Below, piece after piece: positions 40,237-51,889 of a stretch of DNA of 64,000 nt. A program made the position numbers and the translations under genes. The notes under the pieces are model-generated. The model did no database searches and was not told the DNA's origin. It saw nothing but the letters and a program-made list of their open reading frames with translations. This stretch comes from Ahaetulla prasina (taxonomy: Eukaryota; Chordata; Lepidosauria; Squamata; Colubridae), in NCBI RefSeq assembly GCF_028640845.1, contig NC_080540.1, positions 152,837,920 through 152,901,919 on the forward strand. The letters are read 5' to 3'. Position 1 is the first letter of the stretch, and every line of letters begins with the position of its first letter.

Positions 40237-41304
40237 TTGAAGTAATCTTGCTTCAGATTTATACATTCAGAATGTCAACAACACATTTGCAAACACTTAG
40301 CAACTGTGGCATTCAAAGATTTTTTGAGTGGCACATATGGATCACGGCAAAAAAGAAAGCAACGTTCTATTTGGTATTTAATGAAAAGATTATGAACACC
40401 ATTATTAGTCAGCTCATCAGCACTTAAACTAATTGCTATTTTCAGTGGGCGTATGCTTTTTAACATTCTGATTCTTGTAGTGTTCTGGATTCAGTATCTG
40501 TGCCTTTCATACTTCACTTCCACTGTACAGAAGATGTGATGTGAAAGAGAAAAGGCACCTCTTCAGAGCTGCAAGGAGACCAACTCAGAAATGAGAAGGA
40601 TGATACATCATTCTATTCACTATATGACAACGGATGGTATGGCTAAAAAGTGAGTATTCAATTTCTTATTGAGACCAGGTATTGGACTGAAGTCACTCAG
40701 GATCAGGTCCTCCCTTGTCTGTGGATATTGGATGACGTTCTCTCAGCCATCATCCTACCCAAGATTGTTGTTAGGGTGATAAAAGAATGGGTGGAATGCG
40801 GAAGGGATTCTCATTTATCTTGCCTTGAGCTGTCAGAGAGGGGCGGGGGAAAGACCTAATTATGGTACTTATTTAAAAAACATACAGGGGGACAAAATAA
40901 AACAAGGAGTAGGAGCAACGTTAACATCCTCTAACATCATCCCTTCCTAATTACAGCTGACACATTTTTGGCAGCCTGGCTCAGTGAACATGAAATTTGA
41001 GAATTGGAAACAACTAATAGGCCAAAAAGCAAGAATCATTCCTCCGAGCTTGCTGGTATAGTAAGGTGGGGGTGGCTTTCTACTCCCAGAAAATTGCCCT
41101 GCCTTTAGAATAGGCTGCCTCCAGGTTCTAACATAAGCAGCTCTGCCCACTGTATACTTCATATAGGAGAACTCTATAGGTCTCCCAAAGGCTCAACTTT
41201 TTCCTTGACCCAGTTCAGACATAAATTATCTATAATTTATCATTATAGATAATTTATTTACTTATCTATAATTCTATTTATATAATATATATTTATTAAG
41301 TTCA
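40237..41304. other. No gene seen
   Basis: Mostly unique. A perfect 14-bp AT hairpin (AAATTATCTATAAT, 41223-41236 and 41242-41255) stands just before the LINE tail. Confidence 0.5.
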
Positions 41305-41590
41305 TAAATAAATTATCTGCTACAATGTCCTACCTGTCAATGACTACTTCAGCTTCAACCACAACAATATACGAGCAAACAATAGATACAAACTCAAGGT
41401 AAACCGCTCCAAACTCGATTGCAGAAAATATGACTTCAGCAACAGAGTGGTCAATACCTGGAATGTACTACCTGACTCTGACCAATATGCCTACCGTCCC
41501 TGTCCTAATGTCCCTTTTTACTCGTATCCTTGTCATGTATTCAAAATCATGTTTATACTTTTATCTGTTTTCTTATATATGCTTGACAAA

Positions 41591-41669
<79 letters not shown>

Positions 41670-41671
41670 AT
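41305..41671 (+). mobile_element. CR1/L3-like LINE 3' end with (AAAT)n tail
   Basis: AATTATCTGCTACAATGTCC then TCAATGACTACTTCAGC and CTCGATTGCAGAAAATATG. It corresponds to 9540-9930 but lacks the CCCCATTCCTAAGAGG block (internal deletion near 41478). The tail GCTTGACAAATAAATAAA expands to an (AAAT)n array of about 85 bp (41587-41671). Confidence 0.82.
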
Positions 41672-42718
41672 ACTAAACTGTGCCTCGGTCTTATGTCTAT
41701 GAAGCTTCTCAAGGTCACAGTTGTCCCAATGGTGTTTTTTTCTTCCAAAAGTCAACTGGACTTTCTTGATGTATTCGTTGAAATGTTTCTCTTCTCATCC
41801 AAGAAACTTCTTCCGTTCTGGTCTTATATGAATTAGCTTTGTTTTCCTTAACTTCTTTCTTCTTACAGTATCAGGAATTTTTGCTACCATGTGTAGTCTT
41901 CTTTTCAAGAGGTCAATGTTGGGATGTAACACTCAAAACACTGAACTAAACTTAGTTGCAATTAACATTTGCTGAAACAAACTGATTTTTTTAAAAAAAG
42001 CTATAGGGCAAAGTTGCTTGAACACCATAAATTAAGATTAATTGCTTCAGAATAGGTATGAGTGAATCTGTCAGGTACTCATTTACTTTTCTCAGGTTTT
42101 CATCTTTGTGACTATATCATTATTTCTCAGCTTGTCGTACCAAATATTTGAGTTTATTTTTAAAGCGATCTACACTAAAAATTTCAGTCAGTAAGCATTT
42201 TTTTTCTAATTTAAAGCATGTATGTATATTCTTTTCAGCAGTAGTTATACCTTTGTTCAGTTTTCTCTCTGTGTGTGTGCATGAATAAATTCCTATTCGA
42301 AATTCTGGTCATGAACTGGTTATGAACTTAAACAATTGGCTGTAATAAGTGGTTGCAGTTAAAGAAAATGTAGAAGTTTCCAACTGTTAAAAAAACATTT
42401 GGGGGTGGGGGGAGAAGAGACAATTCCAGTACGAGCCATGCTGAGATGATGTGCATTGCGATACCATTACTCAAAAAGTGGAATGATAGAAATGTTCTGA
42501 CTGATACCAATGATATATTTCATCCCTTTGGAACAATAAAATCATGATAGGTATGAAGTCACTTATAGTAAAGTCAAAAGTCTTTATTTTCTCTCAAGAT
42601 ATGTATAGGTGAATATACATTAAACTAACATTGACATATCTCATGCATTTGCATTTGAAAAGGGTTATCAAGTTGTCTACAGAATTCTTGCAAAAATATT
42701 GCTGGATGGGAGGTTGAC
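41672..42718. other. No gene seen
   Basis: AT-rich, no recognised element. Confidence 0.45.
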
Positions 42719-42932
42719 TAGAATAGAATAGAATAGAATAGAATAGAATAGAATAGAATAGAATAGAATAGAATAGAATAGAATAGAATAGAATAGAATA
42801 GAATAGGTCTTTTTATTGGCCAAGTGTGATTGGATACACAAGGAATTTGTCTTGGTGCATATGCTCTCAGTGTACATAAAAGAAAAGATATGTTCATCAA
42901 GAATTCTAAGGTACAACACTTAATGATAGTCA
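42719..42932 (-). mobile_element. LINE 3' end with (GAATA)n array, reverse strand
   Basis: A pure (GAATA)17 array at 42719-42806 adjoins TTTTTATTGGCCAAGTGTG and TGGTGCATATGCTCTCAGTG. Same 3' UTR as 13261-13700 and 28985-29159. Confidence 0.85.
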
Positions 42933-43447
42933 TATGGAACAAATGAGCAATCAGGAAACTAACTGGGAAGAGCAGCTGATAGCAACAGAAATAGCTAAGC
43001 TGTCAGACCAACATACTTTGCAGCTAGGGAAACATTTGATCATTAAGCTAAATATACTCCATTCACACCTAAACATAAACCTGGCTGTTTTTAAAATTCA
43101 TGACTAATGAAGGACATTCTATTGGATGGGTATTAAGAATAAAAACGAGACCATTGGAGTGCAGATTGCAATGAGGTAATAGTTGTGGCCTTTAACCTAT
43201 GACAAGTGATTCTTAATCTTGAAATTAATAAACTAGAGGGAAAAGATGCTGTATCGGATTTGTTTACATGCATTCTAATAACTGGTATTATTCCATCAGA
43301 CAAGGAAGATCTGACTCTTTTTTGTCCTTGATGGAAGGGAAATTGGCTAGCATGCCTGCAGATGTATTATATTTCAGTTTAATTCCCAGTTAAAATGGGC
43401 ATTTTTGTTAATTCTGGGTAAACAGAACTGAAATCTGATAAGGGAAG

Positions 43448-43644
43448 TGTTGAATTGGGCGAGTGAAGAGATTGGAAACAGGCTTCAGACAACAGCTCTT
43501 TATTTGACAACTATCTACAAATCCAGCAGCTAGTCTTTCTGATAGCCTGCCCTTATATAGGGAGCTGTCAGGGAGTTCAGCCAATCACGTCTGAGTATTC
43601 TTCCCGCTCAAACGAGAAGGACCAGAGGAAAAGGCTGTCTAACA
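43448..43644 (-). mobile_element. Solo LTR (reverse), exact TSD
   Basis: 197 bp between GGAAG at 43443-43447 and 43645-43649. TGTTGAATTG and GTCTAACA ends. On the minus strand: TATATAAGGGC, then AATAAAGAGCTGTTGTC. Related to the LTR at 15089-15304. No internal genes. Confidence 0.9.
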
Positions 43645-43649
43645 GGAAG

Positions 43650-44671
43650 GGATACGAGCCAGATTGTACAGCATCCTAAAAATTAAGAAAAAAGGAAATT
43701 TCAAGGGGTCTGTTCCAGGAACTTGGAAATTAAGATCCAGGGAGTAATTAGATGGGTAGATTGAAACAAACTCATTTTGTTCACTTTGGAATCTGGATAA
43801 AATATTACTAATTGATCCAGTGAATTAATCAGAAAAGGAAAAGTTCACTATGTGGTAGAAAATATAGACAGTGGTAAAGAAAAATCTGGTTTATGTCAGT
43901 CACAGTCAAAGATTGTTATTAACCTTTACAGTTCTTAGCGACTAACAGCATTCATGGCAGAACCTTTTATTATATGTTCCTACCTGTTATTTAAGATAAT
44001 CCCCAGAGGTTTTGGTCCTGTAATAACTGGGCTAGGTAGCATCCTATCAAGGTTCCTTGGGAAAATTCAACTTGAAGGATGGCACAGACATTTTTAATAA
44101 ATAAATAAGGAAAATGATACTGATGGCCAGGAATTGGGAGAAGACAATGAATCAAGTGAAATCTTGATCAATTTCTGTCTCAAAATCCTTTGAGTATGTG
44201 AAGTAAGATATTCTCATTCTTCTCTTATCAAGCCTAAATGTGTTCAGGTTTTCAACCTTTTGTCATTTATATTTGGCTTCTAGTTGATTTCTGCTGCCCA
44301 AGTATGTAATATTCCATGTATTTCTGTTAATTTCATTTTGTTGTATTTTTCCCCCAGATTATTTCTCTAATCTATCAAGATCATTTTAAATTCTATTTCT
44401 ATCCTTTAAGATATTACCTTTTTTCAGCCAATGTTGGTCATTTGGTCATAGCACATAGACAGATTTAACCCTAATTTCAATTGGGAAAATGTGACAATCC
44501 TAGGCCAAGTCCATAAATGCCAGGGAAGTTCTAGAAACCTAGCACTCTGATCAATCAGCCATCAATAGACATTAACAACATCTATAGACTATGCAAAAGA
44601 GACAATCAATCATCACAAAAGAGAACAAAGAGACTCTAGCACCTCTCCACCAGTAACCAGCTCCCAGTTCA
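43650..44671. other. No gene seen
   Basis: AT-rich unique-looking DNA. Confidence 0.45.
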
Positions 44672-44679
44672 GTTTAGAT

Positions 44680-44813
44680 CACTGGTGTGAAACTTGTTCA
44701 CGTCTTGCGACATATCTTGACATATCATGACATTTTTTGCCTTTGTGGAGCTGGGGTGGTTGTGGCCTGTGTGTGATGCATCCGGCCCATGGGCCACCAG
44801 TTTGACAGAGGTG
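44680..44813. mobile_element. hAT-like MITE A of a tandem pair
   Basis: CACTGGTGTGAAACTTG...CCAGTTTGACAGAGGTG, the same family as 11495-11631. GTTTAGAT at 44672-44679 and GCTTAGAT at 44814-44821 flank it (7/8). Confidence 0.88.
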
Positions 44814-44821
44814 GCTTAGAT

Positions 44822-45324
44822 CAGGGGTCTCCAACCTTGATCCCTTTAAGACTTGTGGACTTCAACTTTCAGAGTTCCTCAGCCAGCTTTGCTGGCTGAG
44901 GGACTCTATTTATTTTATTTATTTTATTTTATTCGATTTTTATACCGCCCTTCTCCCGAAGGACTCAGGGCGGTGTACAGCCAAATAAAAAATCCACAAT
45001 ATATACGTTAAAACAAGACTAAAACAAAACATATTACAAGATGGCCAAAATTTAAAACAATTTAAAACCCTAAAATATAAATAGCCCCAATTAAAATTTA
45101 ATAAAACTTCTAAGCCAGTCCCGCTTGAATAAATAGGTGCGTTTTCAGCTCACGGCGAAAAGTCCGAAGATCAGGCATTTGACGTAAACCAGGGGGAAGT
45201 TCATTCCAAAGCGTCGGAGCTCCAACAGAGAAGACCCTACTCCTGGGGGCCGCCAGCCGACATTGTTGAGACTCTGGGAGTTGAAGTCCACAAGCCTTAA
45301 AGGGACCAAGGTTGGAGACCCCTG
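44822..45324. mobile_element. hAT-like MITE B of the pair, split by a LINE tail
   Basis: Palindromic MITE: CAGGGGTCTCCAACCTTG at the left and AAGGTTGGAGACCCCTG at the right, with GACTTGTGGACTTCAACT against GTTGAAGTCCACAAGCC inside. GCTTAGAT at 44814-44821 and 45325-45332 is an exact 8-bp duplication, and the left copy is shared with MITE A. Confidence 0.93.
44908..45264 (-). pseudogene. L2-like LINE 3' end inside MITE B
   Basis: Reverse strand. The C-terminal frame at the complement of about 45140-45264 gives FGMNFPLVYVKCLIFGLF, matching LWNELPPGLRQLPDLRTF of the other copies. Then comes the 3' UTR and CCGCCCTGAGTCC with an A/T tail at the left. GAGGGACTCT / GAGACTCT at the two sides is a probable target duplication. 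Non-functional. Confidence 0.82.
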
Positions 45325-45482
45325 GCTTAGATTAACTCCAAGGTTAACTTCAGACCAACAATCAAGTAAGCAATACCACAATCAAGAAGCTGCCAAAGAG
45401 CCATCAGTAAAGAGCCCCCAAAGAATCTCTAAGACCACCCCCACCTGCATAGACAGACAAGACACCAGAATGTAAACTGACA

Positions 45483-45580
45483 GCAAACCACACTCCTTAC
45501 CAGCACTGATGATGTTATCTAGTTAGGGTAGTGAAATGTCTGCAAGAAAACAAACAAGCTCAGAGAGCACCAAAGACCCC
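45483..45580 (-). repeat. Dispersed repeat, inverted copy
   Basis: CTGATGATGTTATCTAGTTAG then AAGAAAACAAACAAGCTCAG and AGAGCACCAA, the complement of the repeat at 1090-1187. Confidence 0.65.
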
Positions 45581-45879
45581 TCATTTGGTCATTTTCATTC
45601 AAAACAAGTTTGATAAATATTCTGTACAATTTTTTATTTTGTGTAATGAGTATACATGCTTAAGAATATAGGGACCAGTAATGGAACTTTTGACCCCCTC
45701 CACTCGGTACCTCATTCTAGTCTGATGAAGATCAGTCATGAGGAACATTTGATGAGGAACAATGATTTGGCAGTTGCTGAATATATGCGACTTCTGAGCT
45801 ATTTAAATACTGTATATCCCTGTAACTGTCATGCCATTGAGCCCACAGTTAACTAGCTTGCTAATTGGAATGATGTGGA

Positions 45880-45981
45880 GGTCTCCAACCTGGGCAATTT
45901 TAAGGCTTGTGCATGGGTGGCTGAAGAATTCTGGGAGTTGAAGTCCACAAGTCTTAAAGTTGCCAAGATTGGAGAGCTCTG
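45880..45981. mobile_element. hAT-like MITE of the palindromic family, internally deleted
   Basis: GGTCTCCAACCTGGGCAATTTTA...TTAAAGTTGCCAAGATTGGAG forms an inverted repeat around GAATTCTGGGAGTTG. The target duplication is doubtful (GATGTGGA / GACATGGA). Confidence 0.7.
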
Positions 45982-46134
45982 ACATGGAATACAGTACTCT
46001 GTGAAGGCTTTATTAGAATTAAGATATTTTATATCCACAAGGTTCCCACAATGTATTAAGGAAGCTAGTACCCAGCTTGACGAGATATGTTTTTGAGAAA
46101 CCATACCAACTTTAAGTAAGCATTACTTTGCTTT

Positions 46135-46505
46135 TGTCAGAGTATGAATATTCATGGACTGGAATAGATCAGCCAAGGGGGATTGAATGGAGACATGGTA
46201 ACAAGGTCAGCCAATGAACAGGCATAGCAACTAAGTCAGCCAATGGGAGCTGAAACAGTTTGGAGGCTGGGCGTGGCTCAGCTCTGTGCTGAGAAACAAA
46301 ACTGAAACCAGTCTGGACTTGCATTTCTGCTGTACTGCTGCCTTGTGTTTTGCTTGTAACTGCTACTACGTTGAAGAAGAATCTATATTGGTATTGTACA
46401 TTTATCTTCATGTGTTATTATGTATATAAAGAAGTTAATGAATCCTGCTGAATCAGTCTGCCTGTGTGTGCTTTCTGGATTTGATTTCTACTGCAAACTC
46501 TGATA
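46135..46505 (+). mobile_element. Solo LTR, TSD 4/5
   Basis: TGTCAGAGTATG...AAACTCTGATA with flanks GCTTT (46130-46134) and ACTTT (46506-46510). Contains two AGCCAATG(A/G)GA blocks and TATATAAAG at about 46431. The last base pair is TA rather than CA, which fits a point mutation. No internal region. Confidence 0.75.
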
Positions 46506-46510
46506 ACTTT

Positions 46511-48195
46511 CAAGTTACTTAAAGATCTTTCACTTTATGAACTGCTCTAGAATCTTTACAGGTACTGATGTCAATCTGACTGGCTTGTGGTTTTCTGAAG
46601 TCTCTCTTTCTTTTGGGTAAAAGATAGAATCAGTATCTGTCCTGTTCTAAGTCATTTTTCACCTATTTTTCTGAATTCATCAAAGATAATACATTATGGT
46701 TAAGCCAGACCATCAGCCTATTTCTTTACCATCTAGAAACCCCTCTCTTCTTGAAAAGATTAAACTCATTCACACTAAGAGGCATTTAAGCACCATGTTT
46801 GATTCATTCCTAAATTTGCCCTGTGTCCTGCTATTCACAAATTTCTGGTGGTAACACATGATTTCTTGTAAAATGAACCAAAATAGGAGTTTAATGGCTG
46901 TGGCTTTTCTTTGATCACCTCTTAGCATTTTGCGAGTTTCCTCGAGTAGTCAGAATACTTTTTCTTTCCTTTTGATTCTGAAAATTTGTGAACCTCTTAA
47001 TTGTTTCTAGCATATTTCACTAACCTTGACTTATTCTGAGCTTAATGCTTTCTGACACTACCTCAACAATTCTTGTCCTCCTTTCTATTTCTAACATCTG
47101 CCTTTTATTTGTTTCCAGATCTTCACTAAGTTGTTTATGCAGTCCCATCCGTCCTTCTATGGTCTTTTTCTCTCTCATGATTTTAGAATTGTTTGCAGTA
47201 GCCCTTCACAGATAACAGAGAGAATCAAATATATTTCTTCTTGAGCTTTTTTTTTTTTTCTTGGTGTAGGGACTGGCTTGATTTCTCTTCCTCCTTAATG
47301 TTAACCAGCACGGATGCTTGCAAAAAGTCTTTGCTCTTAGAATTTGATTTTAATTTTGATATCAGCGCTTAAACCACTTTCAATTAAAAAAAAAAAGGCA
47401 GCACACTTTCCCTTAAGACTGGCAGAAGCAAATAAGATGGAAAGATCCCAGCAGTGATATATTTATGTTATTTCATGCTTAGGAGAAAAACAACACCCAG
47501 GTTTCAGGATACATAAGATTAGGCATCTATCTCAGTTTCTCAGATGTTAGCAAAGTGTCTCATCCTTATCAGTTTTTTGATGTGCTCTGCAGTTCAACCG
47601 TGTGAGGGTTGAGAAGCAGATTCTCCTGCAGTGTTGGAAAGAGAAACTTTAGACAGGAGTAACATCGAATTGGAGGCCAAATTAACCTCCAGAGATGTGT
47701 TTCATTTGACCTCATGTAAGGTATAAATTACAGGTGGTTTCAAAAGGACTACAAACCTTTTGATCTTTTCTTCTGGGTGTTGGGGTTTGGAAACACTGAA
47801 CAGACTATATATTTTTTGTTACTTTTATTTTATTTATCACAGTTAGAAACCACCCATCTCCCTCAGAGAGGGAGGATGAATTCAAAATCACTGTGAAAGT
47901 TAATTAAAAGCTGCTAGTCAGCTTCATGGCTGCATGCTCCTCTGTGCTCCCCAAGCAAGGCCTCGGAAACATATTTATACCTCTTTCAGGTAGGCTGGAG
48001 TGGTGCTTCTCCTCTGGGGAGGAGAGTTTCTGAAGGATGAGGGCCAACAGCAGAAAAGGGTCTTTCTTTCTGGAGTCCACCAGTCGAAATTCTTGAATTA
48101 ATGGCATCTGCAACACCCCTTCCCTGCCTGATCAGTTGGGACAGGCTGATGTGATGCAATTATAATCTGGCATCTGAAGGCCAGACAAGGAACAT
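46511..48195. other. No gene seen
   Basis: The longest stretch in the window without a recognised element. AT-rich, with small A and T runs. Confidence 0.45.
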
Positions 48196-48440
48196 GGATG
48201 GAAACTGATCACGGAGAGATTCAACCTAGAAACAAGGAGAAATTTTCTGACAGTGAGAACAATCAACCAATGGAACAGCCTTGCCTTCAGAAGTTGTGGG
48301 AGCTTCATTACTGGAAGCTTTCAAGAAGAGACTGGACAGCCATCTGTCAGAAATGGTGTAAGATCTCCTGTTTGAGCAGGGAGTTGGATTAGATGACCTA
48401 CAAGGTCCTTTCCAACTCTGTTATTCTATTCTATCATTCA
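48196..48440 (+). mobile_element. CR1-like LINE 3' end
   Basis: AGAGATTCAACCTAGAAAC, AGAAGTTGTGGGAGCTTC, TTTCAAGAAGAGACTGGAC, AGTTGGATTAGATGACC and CAAGGTCCTTTCCAACTCTG are the CR1 3' UTR in order, ending in TTATTCTATTCTATC. Confidence 0.88.
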
Positions 48441-48534
48441 CTGTCAATGTCATATATAAGTGCCTGCTTGCTTCAGTTGGTTATCCGGGATGACCTTCAT
48501 ATCCTGAGGGACCTTACTGGGATTATAGAGCTAG

Positions 48535-48955
48535 TTTTCAACCTTCAACCATTTGTTTAGTGACTATTCAAAATTATAATTGAAATTATACTGAAAAGAG
48601 TGACTTATGACTTACTATCGGCCCCTGCACTGATGACCAGTCCTTGTACTAAATGTATAAAATAGCATCCCCATGATCATGTGATCCAAATTTGGGTATT
48701 TGGTAACCAGCATTCATTTAGAACAATTGTAGAATCCGGCGGTCATGGATTCGCCAATTGAAACCTTCCCAGCTGGGTTCCAACAAGCAACGTTAATGGG
48801 GGAAGCTAGATGTGCTTCAAGACCATGTGTTTCACTGCAGTGATTCACTTAACAACCATGGCAAAAAAAGTCATGAAATTGTGTGTGATGCACTTAAGAA
48901 CTGCTTCATTTAGCAGTTGAAATTCTGGTCCCAATTATGGTTGTAATTCGTATAC
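48535..48955 (+). mobile_element. Tigger/mariner-like MITE, old copy
   Basis: CATTTGTTTAGTGACTATTC, GAGTGACTTATGAC, CAGTGATTCACTTAACAACC and GGTCCCAATTATGGTTGTAA are the family blocks, well diverged. The ends are not clean. A direct repeat TATACTTTCG(A/G)C follows at 48951-48978. Confidence 0.65.
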
Positions 48956-48978
48956 TTTCGACTAAGTATACTTTCGGC

Positions 48979-49400
48979 ATATACTCCCAACATTCTTCAC
49001 TCATTCTTCCAGGGACCCTCCCCCCTTCCCCATGATGAGGTAGGATATCAGGATATGAAGAGGAAATTAAAATTTATTTTAGTTTTTCTTCCCTCAGGAG
49101 AAGGAATTGTACCATAGAATCTTCTTTTGAGGGGGAACCAGAAGATGAGTACTAGGAGTGTGCTAAGTTGTTTTTGCTCAGCAAAGACAAAAATATTTTG
49201 TAGTGTTCCCAGAATCTGTTTGTGCAGTTCTAGCCATTTAAAAAAAATTGATAAAATAAATGTAATATTTTAGCCATTAAAATGTTGTTTAACCCTTTAC
49301 TCTCAACCACCCTTTGGTTAAACTATTGGAGATGTAAGTAATAATTACTCAGTTTTACAAGGAAGGTAAGGAAAAGGAGAGAAAAAAGTTGGGATGAAGG
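48979..49400. other. No gene seen
   Basis: AT-rich, nothing recognised. Confidence 0.45.
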
Positions 49401-49766
49401 CAGTGGTGAAATCTTCCCCGGTTTGCCAATGGTTCACTGCCTGCGCATGTGTGGTGCATGCCAAACGCACCCTGTGCACACATGCACAGTACATGCCAAA
49501 CATACGCTGTGTGAGGAAAAAGGAGGCTTGGGAAAGTAAGTAGAACAGAGGAGGGAACAGCTGTGCCACGCAATTTAGATTTACTACTTTCTAGCAAATA
49601 TAAATCATCCGGCACAGCTGATTGTTGGAAATACCAGTTCAGACGAACTGGTAGTTTGTTTGTTTGTTTGTTTGTTTTGTTTTTTACTACCAGTTCACTC
49701 GAACTGGTAGCTTTTATTACTACCAGTTCGCCCGAACCAGTGTGAACCGTTAGCATTTTACCCCTG
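49401..49766. mobile_element. hAT-like MITE, TSD 6/8, with (GTTT)n
   Basis: CAGTGGTGAAATCTTCCCC...GCATTTTACCCCTG. Flanks GATGAAGG and GAAGAAGA. Three TACCAGTTCG-type blocks near the right end, and a (TTTG)n tract at 49644-49680. Confidence 0.75.
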
Positions 49767-50502
49767 GAAGAAGATAAGAAATAGAATGAAAATGTGTGCA
49801 GAGGAGAAGGGTAGGGTTGGGGTGCTGGTGAGATTCCCTGCCTTCTGTGATTGGCTGAGTTCTGGAAAAATCCCATTGGAGGATATGCAGCAATAATGAT
49901 AAAAACTTATTTCTCCCACCCAGATTTAGATGGCTTTTTTTTTTCCACTGAAGTTACGCTGAATCTCTCCCCGGGTAATTCATCTCAATATATGCAGAAA
50001 CAGGGTGTATATTAAAGTAACCAAGTTTTTAAAATATTAGGATTCAGTTTTCATCATTTCAGAGGAAATGGCAGCATATAATTTTGCTATTTTGTTTTTG
50101 GACAGGATCATTTCTCTACATAAGATTAATCATTCTACTAGATAAGAAATGATATACAATCATTATTTACTTTTTGTTCCCTGAAAATCATTTCTAGCAT
50201 TTGTAAATGGAAAAAATAAATGTCATTAGAGATTTCTTATATTGTTGCTATAGTTGCTATAGATATTGGCTAAAGTATGGATGATAACATTAACAACATT
50301 AATTCAGAGGAGGAAAAGAGTTTCCTGAGAAACTCAATGTTTTCCTATAGTAAGAACCTTTGCAACCCAGCTTACAGAGGGAGAGGGAGAGACACAGAGA
50401 CACACAAAGAGAAGTAAATTCTACTATACTTAGTAGGAAAGTATAATTAGGGTTCTAATCTTAATTATTTTAAGGTTTTTTTAATTGAATTTTACAAGAC
50501 AA

Positions 50503-51130
50503 TCTATATATATAAAAGTGAAAACCACTCATACATTAATCACAAAATATCCAGAACTGTAAAGCCTACAAATTTGAAATTTGCCACGTATGTTCCTCTT
50601 GGCTTCTAGGTGCTCACTAAGAAAGGATTTTTCAAAATGACCCTCAGAGCATTAGCATTTCTTATATTATTACAACACATTCTGATGCTAATTAGTTAGA
50701 TGTTCTGCTCCCAACTTGAAAATAACTGGAGAGAATGGGATAGCATAGGACAGGCTTCTGTGGGGCAGGCCTCATGGAGAGAAGGGGCTAGAAAGCCTGA
50801 GGGAGAGAAGGGGATAGGATAGGAGACATTTCTGTGGGGCAAGGCTGAGGGAGAGAAGGGGAGAGGCTTCTATGGGGCAAGGCTGAGGGAGAGAAGGGGA
50901 GAGGAGAGGATCTATGGGGCAAGCCTGAGGGAAAGAAGAAGGTATGATAAGAGAGGCTTCTGTGGAGCCAGCCTGACAGAGAGGAGAGAAGAGGATCTAT
51001 AGGGCCAGCCTGGGGGAGAGGAGGGGAGAGGAGAGGCTGATCGTAACTACTCATTAATTTTCAAATTCTAAGTATTGATTTATCAAGCCCGATCACAAAG
51101 TTTCGTAGCGGAGCATGGGTATTCAGCTAG
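50503..51130 (+). mobile_element. Helitron-like non-autonomous element
   Basis: Starts TCTATATATATAAAAGTG and ends GGGTATTCAGCTAG, preceded by A (50502) and followed by T (51131). 5'-TC, 3'-CTAG and insertion between A and T are the Helitron hallmarks, and TCTATATATATAAAAG is a typical vertebrate Helitron start. There are no inverted repeats and no target duplication. The middle (50750-51045) is a purine-rich imperfect tandem repeat, GGGGCAAGGCTGAGGGAGAG. No Rep/helicase code. The expected 3' subterminal hairpin is weak. Confidence 0.75.
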
Positions 51131-51147
51131 TAGAAGTATAAAAATAA

Positions 51148-51202
51148 AAAGAAATGAAAAGAATAAGAAAAAAGAAAAGAAAAGAAAAGAAAAGAAAAGA
51201 GA
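51148..51202 (+). repeat. (AAAAG)n microsatellite
   Basis: AAGAAATGAAAAGAATAAG then (AAAAG)n. Confidence 0.9.
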
Positions 51203-51625
51203 GCAAACATTTAATTTTGACTTCTGCCATTCTTTCTATCCACTAATTGCCATCTTATTTATTTATTTTATTTATTGATATCGCCTACTACTAAGCCTTC
51301 CATCTCCTTCTTATTCTTTCCCCTCCCTCTTTAACCCTTTCTAACCCAAAAATCCATAAATCATCAGTTCTGCCATTATTTATATGAGCAAATAACTCAT
51401 ATAAGTAAGTCCAGTCTTTAAAAAAAAATGTTGATCATTTGAAAAGTGTATACTCTTACTGAGGGGAGAGAGGTTGTGGATTTGTGAAAAGACAGTAATA
51501 TTAATGTGCTTCAACAAAGAAATAACAAATGCTCCCTCCCATGAACAGTACTTTTAGTTTCAGTTACTAAAGTTGCAGGTATGTCCTCCATTTCATTTTG
51601 ACTTTTTTGTGTCACTAGCATATGT
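51203..51625. other. No gene seen
   Basis: AT-rich, TTATTTATTTTATTTATT patch near 51255. Confidence 0.45.
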
Positions 51626-51858
51626 CATCATTTATTTATTTTTTATTTATTTAATTTTGTCATAACAATATACACAAGCATCACACAAAAAGATTATATA
51701 GTATATAAACATATATATGGGGAGAAACAAGGAAGTATAATCATATAAATATAAGAAAAAGAAACAATAGGGCAGGAACGGTAGGCACGTTTGTGCTCTT
51801 ATGCACGCCCCTTAAAGTCCTCTTAGGAATGGGGTGAGGTCAACAGTAGATAGCCAAA
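51626..51858 (-). mobile_element. CR1/L3-like LINE 3' end, reverse
   Basis: TTTATTTATTTTTTATTTATTT tail, then GTGCTCTTATGCACGCCCC and CTTAGGAATGGGGTGAGGTC. Stops at the end of the coding region (GTAGATAG). Confidence 0.85.
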
Positions 51859-51889
51859 CACAAATTGTAGTGCAGCTTTCCCCACGCTT

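Noticed and set aside
41223..41255. 14-bp AT hairpin as a terminator or regulatory site
   Set aside because: AT-only palindromes are frequent in such DNA and there is no gene upstream.
50788..51054. 88-codon reverse frame with repeated SLSPSLPQ-type text
   Set aside because: Direct product of the purine-rich repeats in the Helitron-like element.
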